From contig JAFSGE010000053.1 of the NCBI GenBank assembly GCA_017434885.1, positions 1 to 43,537 of the forward strand: DNA of 43,537 bases. The letters are read 5' to 3'. A program made the translations under genes and the position numbers. The notes beneath the pieces were generated by a model. That model had not been told where the DNA came from, made no database searches, and saw nothing but the letters and a program-made list of their open reading frames with translations. Positions 9,046 to 16,702 of the stretch are shown here, one piece after another. How positions within the stretch are numbered: position 1 is the first letter of the stretch; each line of letters opens with the position of its first letter. Source of the DNA: Lachnospiraceae bacterium. Lineage in GTDB: Bacteria; Bacillota; Clostridia; Lachnospirales; Lachnospiraceae.

Positions 9046-10410
9046 ATGAAAAGGAAAATCAATAACAGTTTGATGGGTACAGCTACTTTGGCAATAGTGA
9101 CAACGCTATTGCTGACAGTAGCTGTTTGCTATCATTTGCTGAAAAACCAGATATGGGAAGATTTGAAGGTCTATGCGGAAACCATGGGATTCTTTTTGCA
9201 AATGTCGGACGAGAGTAAACTGGAAAGCGGCATGCAGGAGTTTGAAGAACAAATGCGACAAAACCATGTCCGGGCAACTTACATTAAAGCAGACGGAGAA
9301 GTTGTCTATGATACTATGGCGGATGCGTCCGGGATGGAAAATCACGGAGACAGACCGGAAGTGCGGGAGGCACTTGTAAATGGTGTGGGCAGGCAGATTC
9401 GTATGTCCAGTACTTTGGAGCAGAGCACTTATTACTATGCTCTCTTACTTGAGGATGGCATGATACTGCGTATTTCCAAAGATGCGGACAGCGTATACCG
9501 GATTATGGAGTATGCGGTTCCTGCGATTCTGTTTATGGCGATTTTGTTACTTGCTGCTTGCGGAATTCTTTCCTACTTCCTTGCAGAGAGTATTATGCAT
9601 CCGATTAAGGTGATTGCAAAGGATGTGGAAAAGGTGGAAGAGATAGAAGCCTATGAAGAAATGAAGCCTTTTATTGAAGCAATAAAGAGCCAGCATGACG
9701 ATGTTCTTGACAATGCCAGAATACGTCAGGAATTTACCGCCAATGTTTCCCATGAGTTAAAGACACCCCTTACCGCTATCTCAGGTTATGCGGAGCTGAT
9801 TGAAAACGGCATGGTGAATGAAGAGAAGGAAGTGCAGAGGTTTGGCAAGGAAATCCATAAGAGTGCAAACAGACTGCTCACATTGATTAATGATGTTATC
9901 AGGCTGTCGGAACTTGATGATTCAAAGACGGAGGAAGTCTTGGAGCCCATTCATCTGTGGGACAGTGCACAGGCGTGTGTTGATATGCTGCAATTTAGCG
10001 CGCAAAAGCATTCGGTGACTTTGACTTTGGAAGGCGAGGATGCCGTGGTTATGGCAAACCGTCAAATGGTGGAGGAAGTACTTTATAATCTTTGTGATAA
10101 CGCTATCCGATATAACAGAGAAAACGGAAGTGTGACGGTAAGAGTTGAAAACAGGCTGAATAAGGCTCATCTTATGGTATCAGATACGGGAATCGGTATT
10201 TCGAAGGAACATCAGGAGAGAATTTTTGAGCGTTTTTACCGTGTGGATAAGAGTCGCAGTAAATCTACGGGAGGAACGGGCTTAGGACTTGCAATCGTAA
10301 AGCACATTCTGTTAAAATTAGATGCAGAGATTGCTTTGGAGAGTGAAGTTGGAAAAGGAACGAAAATAACAGTGACGTTTCCGATAGCAAGAAGCGAGCA
10401 GTATCATTAA
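9046..10410 (+). CDS. phoR: PhoR-like sensor histidine kinase
   Basis: A 454-residue membrane sensor kinase. It has an N-terminal membrane segment (about residues 12-32), a roughly 120-residue extracytoplasmic region, a second membrane segment (about 160-182), then the catalytic core: H-box with His236 (NVSHELKTPLTAISGYAELI), N-box LCDNAIRYN, G1 DTGIGI, F-box FERFYR and G2 GGTGLGLAIVKH. It starts 12 bp after the response regulator stop. The short sensor region without an obvious PAS domain fits a PhoR partner controlled by Pst/PhoU, but the signal is inferred from context. Confidence 0.88.
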   Translation: MKRKINNSLMGTATLAIVTTLLLTVAVCYHLLKNQIWEDLKVYAETMGFFLQMSDESKLESGMQEFEEQMRQNHVRATYIKADGEVVYDTMADASGMENHGDRPEVREALVNGVGRQIRMSSTLEQSTYYYALLLEDGMILRISKDADSVYRIMEYAVPAILFMAILLLAACGILSYFLAESIMHPIKVIAKDVEKVEEIEAYEEMKPFIEAIKSQHDDVLDNARIRQEFTANVSHELKTPLTAISGYAELIENGMVNEEKEVQRFGKEIHKSANRLLTLINDVIRLSELDDSKTEEVLEPIHLWDSAQACVDMLQFSAQKHSVTLTLEGEDAVVMANRQMVEEVLYNLCDNAIRYNRENGSVTVRVENRLNKAHLMVSDTGIGISKEHQERIFERFYRVDKSRSKSTGGTGLGLAIVKHILLKLDAEIALESEVGKGTKITVTFPIARSEQYH

Positions 10411-10446
10411 ATTATTAGGGTGACAGCAGAACGGGAGGGTATCGTG

Positions 10447-11619
10447 ATGAATATTCAGAAACTGAAATATTTGGATACTTTGTTTGAAAATGAGATACGG
10501 GAGGGCCGTATAGGTGGTGCTTCTCTTTTGGTAGAGCATAAAGGAAAGAGGGTATTTCATAATGTATACGGTTCTGACAAGGAAGACAGTATTTATAAAG
10601 TGTTTTCCATGACAAAACCTATTACTACCGTAGCAGCGATGATGCTTTATGAGCAGGGAATTATTGATTTGTATGAACCGGTTTCCAAATATCTGGAAGG
10701 TTATAAAAATATGAAGGTTGCCACAAAAGACGGCCTTGTGGATGCAGTGCGTCCCATTACCTTAAAGCATCTTCTGAACATGACTTCAGGATTGGTATAT
10801 CCGGGTGAAGATTTGGAATCCGACAAGGCGATGGAACAGGTGAGGATTAAGTTGCATGAGCGTGCGGTAAAAGCGCGTGAGGAAGGCAAGTCTCTGAGCA
10901 ACCTTGATATCATTAATACCATTGGTGAAGAGGTTCCGTTGCAGTTTCAGCCGGGAGAAGGGTGGAGATACGGTTTTTCTGCAGATGCTCTTGCCGGTGT
11001 GATTGAAGCGATTACCGGTGTTCCTTATGGTGAATATCTGAAAAAAGTGATTTTTGAACCTCTTGATATGAAGGATACGGGATTTTACGTGGAAGAGAGT
11101 CAGATACACAGACTGGCGCAGATGTATTCCCGTGTGGATGAAGAGGGACATTTGAAGAAGGCTGACGAAAAGGCTTATGAGTGGTTGAATATGTATGCAC
11201 CTACCAAGCCTCCTTATATTGAGTCCGGCGGTGGCGGTCTGTATTCCACTCTTGAGGACTACAGTCATTTTGTGCGGATGCTGGCAGCCGGCGGTACTTA
11301 TGAGGGCAAAAACATCATCGGAAGAAAGACTGTGGAATATATTTCGACGAACCAGTTGAATGAGTTACAGATGAAGTGGGTGAACTTTGACAGTATTGAC
11401 GGTTACGGATACGGCAACTTTATGCGTGTGATGATGGATCCGGCCGCGGCTGCAAGTAACGGAAGTGTGGGAGAATACGGATGGGATGGACTTCCCGGAA
11501 CGTACTTCTTTGTGGACCCGAAGGAAGAGCTGATGTTTGTTTATATGCAACAGATTGAGCAGGGGGCAGATCAGTCCCTTAGAAGAAAGATGAGACAGAT
11601 TATTTACGGGGCGCTTTAG
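10447..11619 (+). CDS. Serine hydrolase, class C beta-lactamase/esterase family
   Basis: A cytoplasmic-looking protein of 390 residues (no signal peptide) of the beta-lactamase-related serine hydrolase family. The nucleophile motif SMTK (Ser54, Lys57) and a YGFS motif in place of YxN are visible, followed by EAITGVPYGEYL and GGGGLYSTLEDY, typical of EstB-like esterases. The absence of a secretion signal argues against a penicillin-degrading or peptidoglycan role. Esterase is more plausible, substrate unknown. Start ATG 10447 (or GTG 10444) follows GGGAGG at 10433-10438. An upstream in-frame GTG at 10420 has a weaker RBS. The gene is 36 bp after phoR and ends touching the next gene. Confidence 0.85.
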   Translation: MNIQKLKYLDTLFENEIREGRIGGASLLVEHKGKRVFHNVYGSDKEDSIYKVFSMTKPITTVAAMMLYEQGIIDLYEPVSKYLEGYKNMKVATKDGLVDAVRPITLKHLLNMTSGLVYPGEDLESDKAMEQVRIKLHERAVKAREEGKSLSNLDIINTIGEEVPLQFQPGEGWRYGFSADALAGVIEAITGVPYGEYLKKVIFEPLDMKDTGFYVEESQIHRLAQMYSRVDEEGHLKKADEKAYEWLNMYAPTKPPYIESGGGGLYSTLEDYSHFVRMLAAGGTYEGKNIIGRKTVEYISTNQLNELQMKWVNFDSIDGYGYGNFMRVMMDPAAAASNGSVGEYGWDGLPGTYFFVDPKEELMFVYMQQIEQGADQSLRRKMRQIIYGAL

Positions 11620-11621
11620 TG

Positions 11622-12161
11622 ATGACTGTGGGCAAAAGATTGGAAAGAGATTATTATAAGAGGTCTGCCACTGTTTTGGCACCGGACTTAATCGGTAAAC
11701 TTCTTTGCCGCAAGGTGGATGGACAGGTTTTGCGATACCGGATTACCGAGACGGAATGCTATTACAGTGAGCAGGATACAGCCTGTCATGCCAGTAAAGG
11801 GAAAACAGAGCGCACGAAGGTGCTCTATATGCAGGGTGGTACTTCCTATGTATATTTGTGCTACGGAATGCACAGTTTGTTTAATGTGGTGACGGGAGAA
11901 GAAGGATTTCCGGAAGCGGTGCTGATTCGTGGTGTGGAAGGCTATAACGGACCCGGCAAGCTGACCAAGGTAATGAAAATTGACCGGAGCCTGAACGAAG
12001 AAGACATGACAACCTCCGACAAACTCTGGATAGAAGATGATGGCTATCAGGTGGCACATCGTGCAGATAAGAGGGTAGGTATTGATTATGCTGAGGAAAA
12101 AGACAGGGAAATCCTCTGGCGGTTTATTGCGGATGACGGTATTTACAAACCGGTGAAGTAG
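11622..12161 (+). CDS. mpg: DNA-3-methyladenine glycosylase (AAG/MPG family)
   Basis: The AAG/MPG family removes alkylated and deaminated purines from DNA in base-excision repair. The product is 179 residues, a little short of the usual ~190-200. Motifs are RITETECYY with Glu45 at the catalytic position (equivalent to human AAG Glu125), DTACHASKGKTERTKVLY, GGTSYVYLCYGMHSLFNVVT and NGPGKLTK, all characteristic of the family. ATG 11622 (GTG 11619 possible) overlaps or abuts the previous stop in TAGTGATG, so it is coupled to the serine hydrolase gene. The C-terminus replaces the usual tail with a short charged segment. Confidence 0.92.
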   Translation: MTVGKRLERDYYKRSATVLAPDLIGKLLCRKVDGQVLRYRITETECYYSEQDTACHASKGKTERTKVLYMQGGTSYVYLCYGMHSLFNVVTGEEGFPEAVLIRGVEGYNGPGKLTKVMKIDRSLNEEDMTTSDKLWIEDDGYQVAHRADKRVGIDYAEEKDREILWRFIADDGIYKPVK

Positions 12162-12184
12162 TGGGAGAGCAAGGGAACGGGAGA

Positions 12185-12829
12185 ATGAAAACGGAACTGA
12201 TTTACGGAACAGGCAATCCGGCAAAGCTGACCGGCATGAAAAGAGCGCTTGAAAAACTTCCGGTGGAAGTAATCGGTCTGAAAGAAGCGGCAGAAAAGTA
12301 TCAAAAGGAAATTCCTTATGTGGAGGAAACGGGGAGTACACCTCTTGAGAATGCAAGACTGAAGGCAAATGCGTATTACAAAGTGTTTGGAAAACCTGTT
12401 TTTTCTTGTGACTCCGGACTGTATCTTTGGGATTATGAAACGGGAGAACTTCTTCCTAATGAGGTGCAGCCGGGAATCTGTGTAAGAGGCAGGGGAGAGA
12501 AGCCTTATACAGATGAAGAACTGATTAATAAATATACAGCGCTGGCTCAAAAATTCGGATGCGTTCTCGGAAGGTATAAAAATGCAATTTGTTTTGTGGC
12601 AGATGAGGAGCACAAATACGAGTGCGAAGATGAGTCTCTGTGGGGGGAAGCCTTTTTGCTGGCAAAGAAGCCGCATGTGAAAAGAGTGCCGGGTTTTCCT
12701 ATTGACAGCATATCCATAGAGATAAAATCGGGGCAGTATTATTATGATTTGGAGGGGGATTCACAGGACGTTGTGGCGGCCGGTGAAGGCTTCAAAAATT
12801 TTTTAGACAGATGTATATATAAGACATAA
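12185..12829 (+). CDS. HAM1/RdgB-like non-canonical purine NTP pyrophosphatase, divergent
   Basis: Members hydrolyse ITP/XTP/dITP to monophosphate and keep deaminated purines out of nucleic acids, which fits a neighbour that repairs deaminated or alkylated bases. From ATG 12185 the protein is 214 residues. The N-terminal GTGNPAKLTGM corresponds to the family's TxNxxK substrate loop, and SCDSGLYLW corresponds to DDSGL. The central and C-terminal parts are divergent, with an inserted YETGELLPNEVQPG region and no recognisable C-terminal SHR(G/A) motif. A GTG at 12161 would add eight residues, but AAGGGAA at 12171-12177 favours 12185. The family is clear, but the exact substrate is not. Confidence 0.75.
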   Translation: MKTELIYGTGNPAKLTGMKRALEKLPVEVIGLKEAAEKYQKEIPYVEETGSTPLENARLKANAYYKVFGKPVFSCDSGLYLWDYETGELLPNEVQPGICVRGRGEKPYTDEELINKYTALAQKFGCVLGRYKNAICFVADEEHKYECEDESLWGEAFLLAKKPHVKRVPGFPIDSISIEIKSGQYYYDLEGDSQDVVAAGEGFKNFLDRCIYKT

Positions 12830-12937
12830 AATCGTATGTTTTTGCGATGATTGACGACTATTCATCAAAAGTAGCGTGTCCTATACTGGTTAGGGGACTT
12901 AGGAAAGACCCTAGATTGGAGATGTGGAGATGAGTAG

Positions 12938-13315
12938 ATGAGTAGTAGTGAAGGCGGAAAGACGGAAGAGTCTGTTTTTCAGATGATGCGGGATGTGGGA
13001 GTTCCGGCACATTTGAAAGGCTACCGGTATGTGAAAGTAGCAGTAAACATGGCCGTGACGGATATGAAAGTTGTGGGAAGTGTTACTAAATTACTTTACC
13101 CGGAGATAGCAAAGCGTTATAATACTACTGACGGCAAGGTGGAGCGTGCCATTCGCAATGCGGTGGAGATTTCATGGGAGAGAGGAAACAGAAGAACCTT
13201 TGAAAGACTTTTCGGATATTGCAAGGAAAGCGGATGGGGACGACCTACTAACAGCGAATTTATCGCAGCTATCGCAGACGAAGTACTATTACTGGAAGAG
13301 AAAGCAGCTTCTTAG
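12938..13315 (+). CDS. Stand-alone Spo0A C-terminal DNA-binding domain protein
   Basis: A 125-residue protein that matches only the effector domain of Spo0A, the master sporulation regulator. Recognisable are VGVPAHLKGYRYVKVA, the block GSVTKLLYPEIAKRYNTT, the recognition-helix region KVERAIRNAVEISWERGN, and GRPTNSEFIAAIADEV at the end. The phospho-acceptor receiver domain is missing altogether, and the upstream 108 bp have no room for it. ATG 12938 has RBS GGAG at 12926-12929. It could bind 0A-box-like sites constitutively or compete with Spo0A, but this is inference. It ends 19 bp before an aminotransferase gene and probably shares its transcript. Confidence 0.85.
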   Translation: MSSSEGGKTEESVFQMMRDVGVPAHLKGYRYVKVAVNMAVTDMKVVGSVTKLLYPEIAKRYNTTDGKVERAIRNAVEISWERGNRRTFERLFGYCKESGWGRPTNSEFIAAIADEVLLLEEKAAS

Positions 13316-13334
13316 GAAAGGCAGGAATCTACAT

Positions 13335-14528
13335 ATGAGCAAACCGGCAATTTGCGGCGGTACTCCCGTGCGCAGTGAAAAGATTTTTTACGGACATCAG
13401 TATATCGATGAAGCGGATATTCAGGCTGTAGTGGATGTACTTAAAAGCGATTATCTGACCTGTGGACCTAAGATTGCGGAGGCGGAAGAAAAGCTTTGTG
13501 AGATTACAGGTGCAAAGTATGCAGTGCTTTGCAGTAACGGAACAGCAGCCCTCCACATCGCATGCCTGGCAGCAGGCGTTGGCGCAGGTGATGAAGTGAT
13601 TACTACGCCTATTACTTTTGCAGCATCTGCCAACTGCGCATTATATTGCGGCGCAAAGCCGGTTTTTGCAGACATTAATGAAGAAACTTACAATATTGAT
13701 CCGGCCTGTGTGAAGGCTCTGACAACTGAGAGAACAAAGGCAGTTGTGGCAGTGGATTATACAGGACAGTCTGCGGAACTGGATGAGTTGCTTACTCATT
13801 GCCATGAAAATCATCTGGTGCTGATTGAGGATGGTGCTCATGTAATCGGCACAAGTTATAAAGGAAAAAAGAACGGTTCCATTGCAGATATGACGACGCT
13901 GAGTTTTCATCCCGTAAAGACGGTTACCAGCGGTGAAGGCGGAGCAGTTCTGACCAATAACAAAGAATATTATGAAAAATTATTATTATACAGAGCCCAC
14001 GGAATTACCAGGGATTCGGCGCAGATGGCAAATGAGCCGGATGGACCGTGGTATTACGAGCAAATAACCCTCGGCATGAATTATCGCATGACCGATATGC
14101 AGGCAGCATTGCTGATTAGCCAGCTTGATAAACTGCCGATGTTCAGTGCCAGAAGGAAGGAAATTGTGAAGGCTTATGATGAAGCTTTTTCACAGTTGCC
14201 ACAGCTTTTTGTGCAAAGAGAAATTCCGGAATCGGATACCACCAGACATCTTTATATTTTGCGGATTTGCCCTGATAAGCTTACCATAGACAGGAAACGC
14301 TTTTTTGAAGCTCTGGCGGCGGAAAATATCTGCTGTAATGTGCATTATATTCCGACTTATTATTTTCCTTATTACAAGGAATTGGGATATGAAAAGGGAC
14401 TTTGCCCCAAAGCGGAAAAGCTGTATGATGAGATAATCAGTCTGCCGCTTTATTATGCCATGACCGATGAGGATGTGCAGGATGTGATTGCGGCAGTTAC
14501 CAAAATTGTGAATTATTTTTCAAAATAA
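13335..14528 (+). CDS. DegT/DnrJ/EryC1/StrS-family sugar aminotransferase, PseC-like
   Basis: A PLP enzyme of the sugar-nucleotide aminotransferase family, 397 residues from ATG 13335. It most resembles PseC, which makes UDP-4-amino-4,6-dideoxy-N-acetyl-L-altrosamine on the pseudaminic acid route. The motifs are GGTPVRSEKI, TCGPKIAEAEEKLCEITGA, CSNGTAALHIA, EDGAHVIGTSYKG and LSFHPVKTVTSGEGG, with PLP lysine Lys195. The longer in-frame ORF upstream (from 13146) runs through the Spo0A-like gene and lacks an RBS, so I reject it. GGAAAGGCAGG at 13314-13325 precedes the chosen start. No PseB/F/G/H/I genes lie near, so the final sugar remains open. Confidence 0.85.
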   Translation: MSKPAICGGTPVRSEKIFYGHQYIDEADIQAVVDVLKSDYLTCGPKIAEAEEKLCEITGAKYAVLCSNGTAALHIACLAAGVGAGDEVITTPITFAASANCALYCGAKPVFADINEETYNIDPACVKALTTERTKAVVAVDYTGQSAELDELLTHCHENHLVLIEDGAHVIGTSYKGKKNGSIADMTTLSFHPVKTVTSGEGGAVLTNNKEYYEKLLLYRAHGITRDSAQMANEPDGPWYYEQITLGMNYRMTDMQAALLISQLDKLPMFSARRKEIVKAYDEAFSQLPQLFVQREIPESDTTRHLYILRICPDKLTIDRKRFFEALAAENICCNVHYIPTYYFPYYKELGYEKGLCPKAEKLYDEIISLPLYYAMTDEDVQDVIAAVTKIVNYFSK

Positions 14529-14589
14529 TTATGATAACAAAAGAGACGGAGCCACCGTTTTGACTTACTATGGAAAGGACAAAAAGAAA

Positions 14590-15384
14590 ATGAACAAAGT
14601 ATATTTATGTTTTCCGGGGGGAAAGCATAAGGCTCTTACCATGAGCTATGATGATGGAAAAGCAGAAGATAGGAGATTGGTTGAAATTTTTAATAAATAC
14701 GGCATCAAAGGCACTTTTCATGTGAATTCCGGAATGACGGATGATGTGCGTATACCTATGGAAGAATATGAAAAGTTGTATGAAGGTCATGAGATTGCCT
14801 GTCATACATTGACACATCCTACCATTGCAAGGTGTCCGATGACAGAGGTTGCTCATGAGGTACTTGAGGATCGCAAGAATCTGGAGGTGTTTTTGAACAG
14901 ACCTGTCAGAGGCCTTTCTTATCCCAACGGTTCGTACAGTGAAGAGATAAAAGAACTGCTTCCGGCGCTGGGAATTAAATATTCCAGAATTGTTGGCGAC
15001 AGTCATGATTTTAAGCTTCCCACAGACTTGTATGAGTGGATGCCCACCTGTCATCACAATCATAACCTTCTGGAAGACGGAAAAGCTTTTGTGGAATTAA
15101 ATAAGAAACAGTATCTCTATTTGATGTATGTCTGGGGACACAGCTATGAATTTACCAGGGACGATAACTGGGAAGTAATTGAAAAGTTCTGCGAAATGGC
15201 AGGAAACAGGGATGATATCTGGTATTGCACCAATATTGAATATGTGGACTATACAGAAATGATGAACGGATTACAGTTTGGTGCGGATAACACATTTGTA
15301 TATAACCCTTATGCGGCAAGCGTGTGGCTTAGTGTAAACAATGAGATTGTGGAAGCAAAAGGCGGACAGATAACCAGGCTGTAG
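14590..15384 (+). CDS. Polysaccharide deacetylase (NodB-homology, CE4-like)
   Basis: The family removes acetyl groups from N- or O-acetylated sugars with a metal-activated water. From ATG 14590 the protein is 264 residues. The NodB signature appears as LTMSYDDGK with Asp21/Asp22 (replacing TFDDG), and the metal-binding H-x3-H is CHTLTHP (His72, His76), followed by GLSYPNGSYS and the late motif YVWGHSYEF. There is no signal peptide, so a cytoplasmic substrate such as a lipid- or nucleotide-linked sugar is more likely than peptidoglycan. The TTG at 14560 gives a longer frame, but GGAAAGGA at 14571-14578 fits 14590. It sits between a sugar aminotransferase and a glycosyltransferase. Confidence 0.86.
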   Translation: MNKVYLCFPGGKHKALTMSYDDGKAEDRRLVEIFNKYGIKGTFHVNSGMTDDVRIPMEEYEKLYEGHEIACHTLTHPTIARCPMTEVAHEVLEDRKNLEVFLNRPVRGLSYPNGSYSEEIKELLPALGIKYSRIVGDSHDFKLPTDLYEWMPTCHHNHNLLEDGKAFVELNKKQYLYLMYVWGHSYEFTRDDNWEVIEKFCEMAGNRDDIWYCTNIEYVDYTEMMNGLQFGADNTFVYNPYAASVWLSVNNEIVEAKGGQITRL

Positions 15385-15393
15385 AGGTAGCTT

Positions 15394-16422
15394 ATGAAAT
15401 TGAGTATTATCGTACCGGTTTATAATATGTCATCGGACGGAAAACTTGCATATTGTTTGAACAGTCTTGTGAACCAGACGATTACGGATTATGAGATTAT
15501 TGCGGTGGACGATTGTTCCACAGATAATTCACTGGAGATTTTACGTGCATATGAAAAGAAGTTTCCGGAGAAGGTCCGGGTGATTGCTTCACCTGTAAAT
15601 AAGAAACAGGGAGGAGCCAAAAACTTAGGTCTGGAGGTTGCCCGGGGAGAGTGGATTGGATTTATCGACAGCGATGACTGGGTGACGGAAGATTTTTATG
15701 AGAGATTGCTGTCAGAAGCAGAAAAGTGTGGCGCGGATATGGCAGGCTGTGATTATCACCTGACGGATAAGCACAGCATGGAAATCGGCATGGTGGTGCC
15801 GAACAATAAACCGGAGCAGGCGGGCGTCCTGAACGAAGAGAAGTATCGTTCTTTGATTTTAGACAGTGGCAGTCTTGTGGTGAAAATTTACAAGCGCCAT
15901 ATCATATATGATTTTCCTAACCGCTTTCCGGAAGGAATTTTCTATGAAGATAATGCCATCAGCAATTCATGGATGCTTAGGGCGAAAAAATTTGTCTACC
16001 TCGCGGAGCCTATGTATTACTATTATCAGCATGATACATCTACAGTGCATACCATTACTAAAGAACGGTGTGAACACAGAATGGAAGCGGCCAGAGTAAT
16101 GGTGAGAGAGGCAAAGGAGTTTGCTTTTTTTGATAAGTATTATCCTGAGATAGAAAGCAGCTTTACTACACTGTTTTATGTCAATACATTGTTTTCCTAT
16201 ATGACAGGCGTTGGAAAAAAGGAATTTCGTTTTGTGAAAGAATTGGGGAAGGAAATGCGGGAAACATTTCCGGCATTTATGCAGAATAAATATTATTTGG
16301 AGCGTGTGCATGAGGAGGAAAGAAAACTGATTCGGATGCACATGAAGTCCACACTATATTTTATGCTTTATTATAAGTTACTATGGGGTTACCGTAAATT
16401 CAGAAAGAGGATGAAGCGGTAA
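15394..16422 (+). CDS. Family 2 glycosyltransferase
   Basis: A 342-residue GT-A-fold glycosyltransferase. The N-terminal catalytic domain shows SIIVPVYN, IIAVDDCSTDNS, GGAKNLGLEVARGEWIGFIDSDDW with the nucleotide-sugar/metal-binding DxDD, and EGIFYEDNA, a common acceptor-side motif. The C-terminal ~90 residues are helical and rich in aromatic and basic residues. No membrane segments are obvious. It begins 9 bp after the deacetylase stop and is the last gene before a strong terminator, so it most likely decorates a glycan together with the aminotransferase and deacetylase. Donor and acceptor cannot be told from sequence. Confidence 0.9.
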   Translation: MKLSIIVPVYNMSSDGKLAYCLNSLVNQTITDYEIIAVDDCSTDNSLEILRAYEKKFPEKVRVIASPVNKKQGGAKNLGLEVARGEWIGFIDSDDWVTEDFYERLLSEAEKCGADMAGCDYHLTDKHSMEIGMVVPNNKPEQAGVLNEEKYRSLILDSGSLVVKIYKRHIIYDFPNRFPEGIFYEDNAISNSWMLRAKKFVYLAEPMYYYYQHDTSTVHTITKERCEHRMEAARVMVREAKEFAFFDKYYPEIESSFTTLFYVNTLFSYMTGVGKKEFRFVKELGKEMRETFPAFMQNKYYLERVHEEERKLIRMHMKSTLYFMLYYKLLWGYRKFRKRMKR

Positions 16423-16460
16423 AGGAGCCGAAAAGATAGTATAAGTATATGTTAAACTAA

Positions 16461-16481
16461 ATTAATTTAAAGTAAATTAAT
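16461..16481. repeat. AT-only perfect inverted repeat
   Basis: Nine-base arms (16461-16469, 16473-16481) around AAG form a perfect palindrome made only of A and T, between the glycosyltransferase gene and its terminator. It could be an operator or chance in AT-rich DNA. Confidence 0.4.
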
Positions 16482-16490
16482 GAAAAGATT

Positions 16491-16539
16491 AAAAAGAGTT
16501 AAAAACCAAGTTACAAAACTTGTTTTTAACTCTTTTTTT
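16491..16539 (+). terminator. Strong Rho-independent terminator
   Basis: A 15-bp outer stem (16491-16505 with 16523-16537) and a 6-bp inner stem (16507-16512 with 16517-16522) are separated by one bulged C and close on loop ACAA, with T residues to 16539. The A-rich 5' arm would let it work in both directions. It isolates the glycan genes from the carbohydrate locus. Confidence 0.9.
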
Positions 16540-16702
16540 GTGGGGGAATTTTACTAAAAATGGTTAAGTAAATTTGTGACAGTATACAAAATTTACAATC
16601 GTCGCAATTATATGATATCAAATGCAATATTGAATGGTGTATCGGGGGGGGTGAAGAAGTATATTCTAAAATATATAGAAAGGTTAATGGAGAGTTATAC
16701 AT
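16540..16702 (+). promoter_or_regulatory. Probable control region of the carbohydrate locus
   Basis: This AT-rich 163-bp stretch must hold the promoter for the GH26 gene, because a terminator precedes it. An imperfect palindrome (GTAAATTTGT at 16568-16577 with ACAAAATTTAC at 16586-16596) could be an operator, for instance for the LacI-type regulator at 34591. Eight consecutive Gs occur at 16644-16651. I see no convincing -35/-10 pair, though TATGAT at 16611 is a possible -10. Confidence 0.4.

Noticed and set aside
12882-12887. TATACT as the promoter -10 of the Spo0A-like gene
   Set aside because: The nearest TTGACG (12851-12856) is 25 bp away, too far for a sigma-A promoter, and no TG extension is present, so it is not called as a feature.
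13146-13334. N-terminal extension of the aminotransferase
   Set aside because: It would overlap the Spo0A-like gene in another frame, has no RBS, and the conserved family start (MSKPAICGG) is at 13335.
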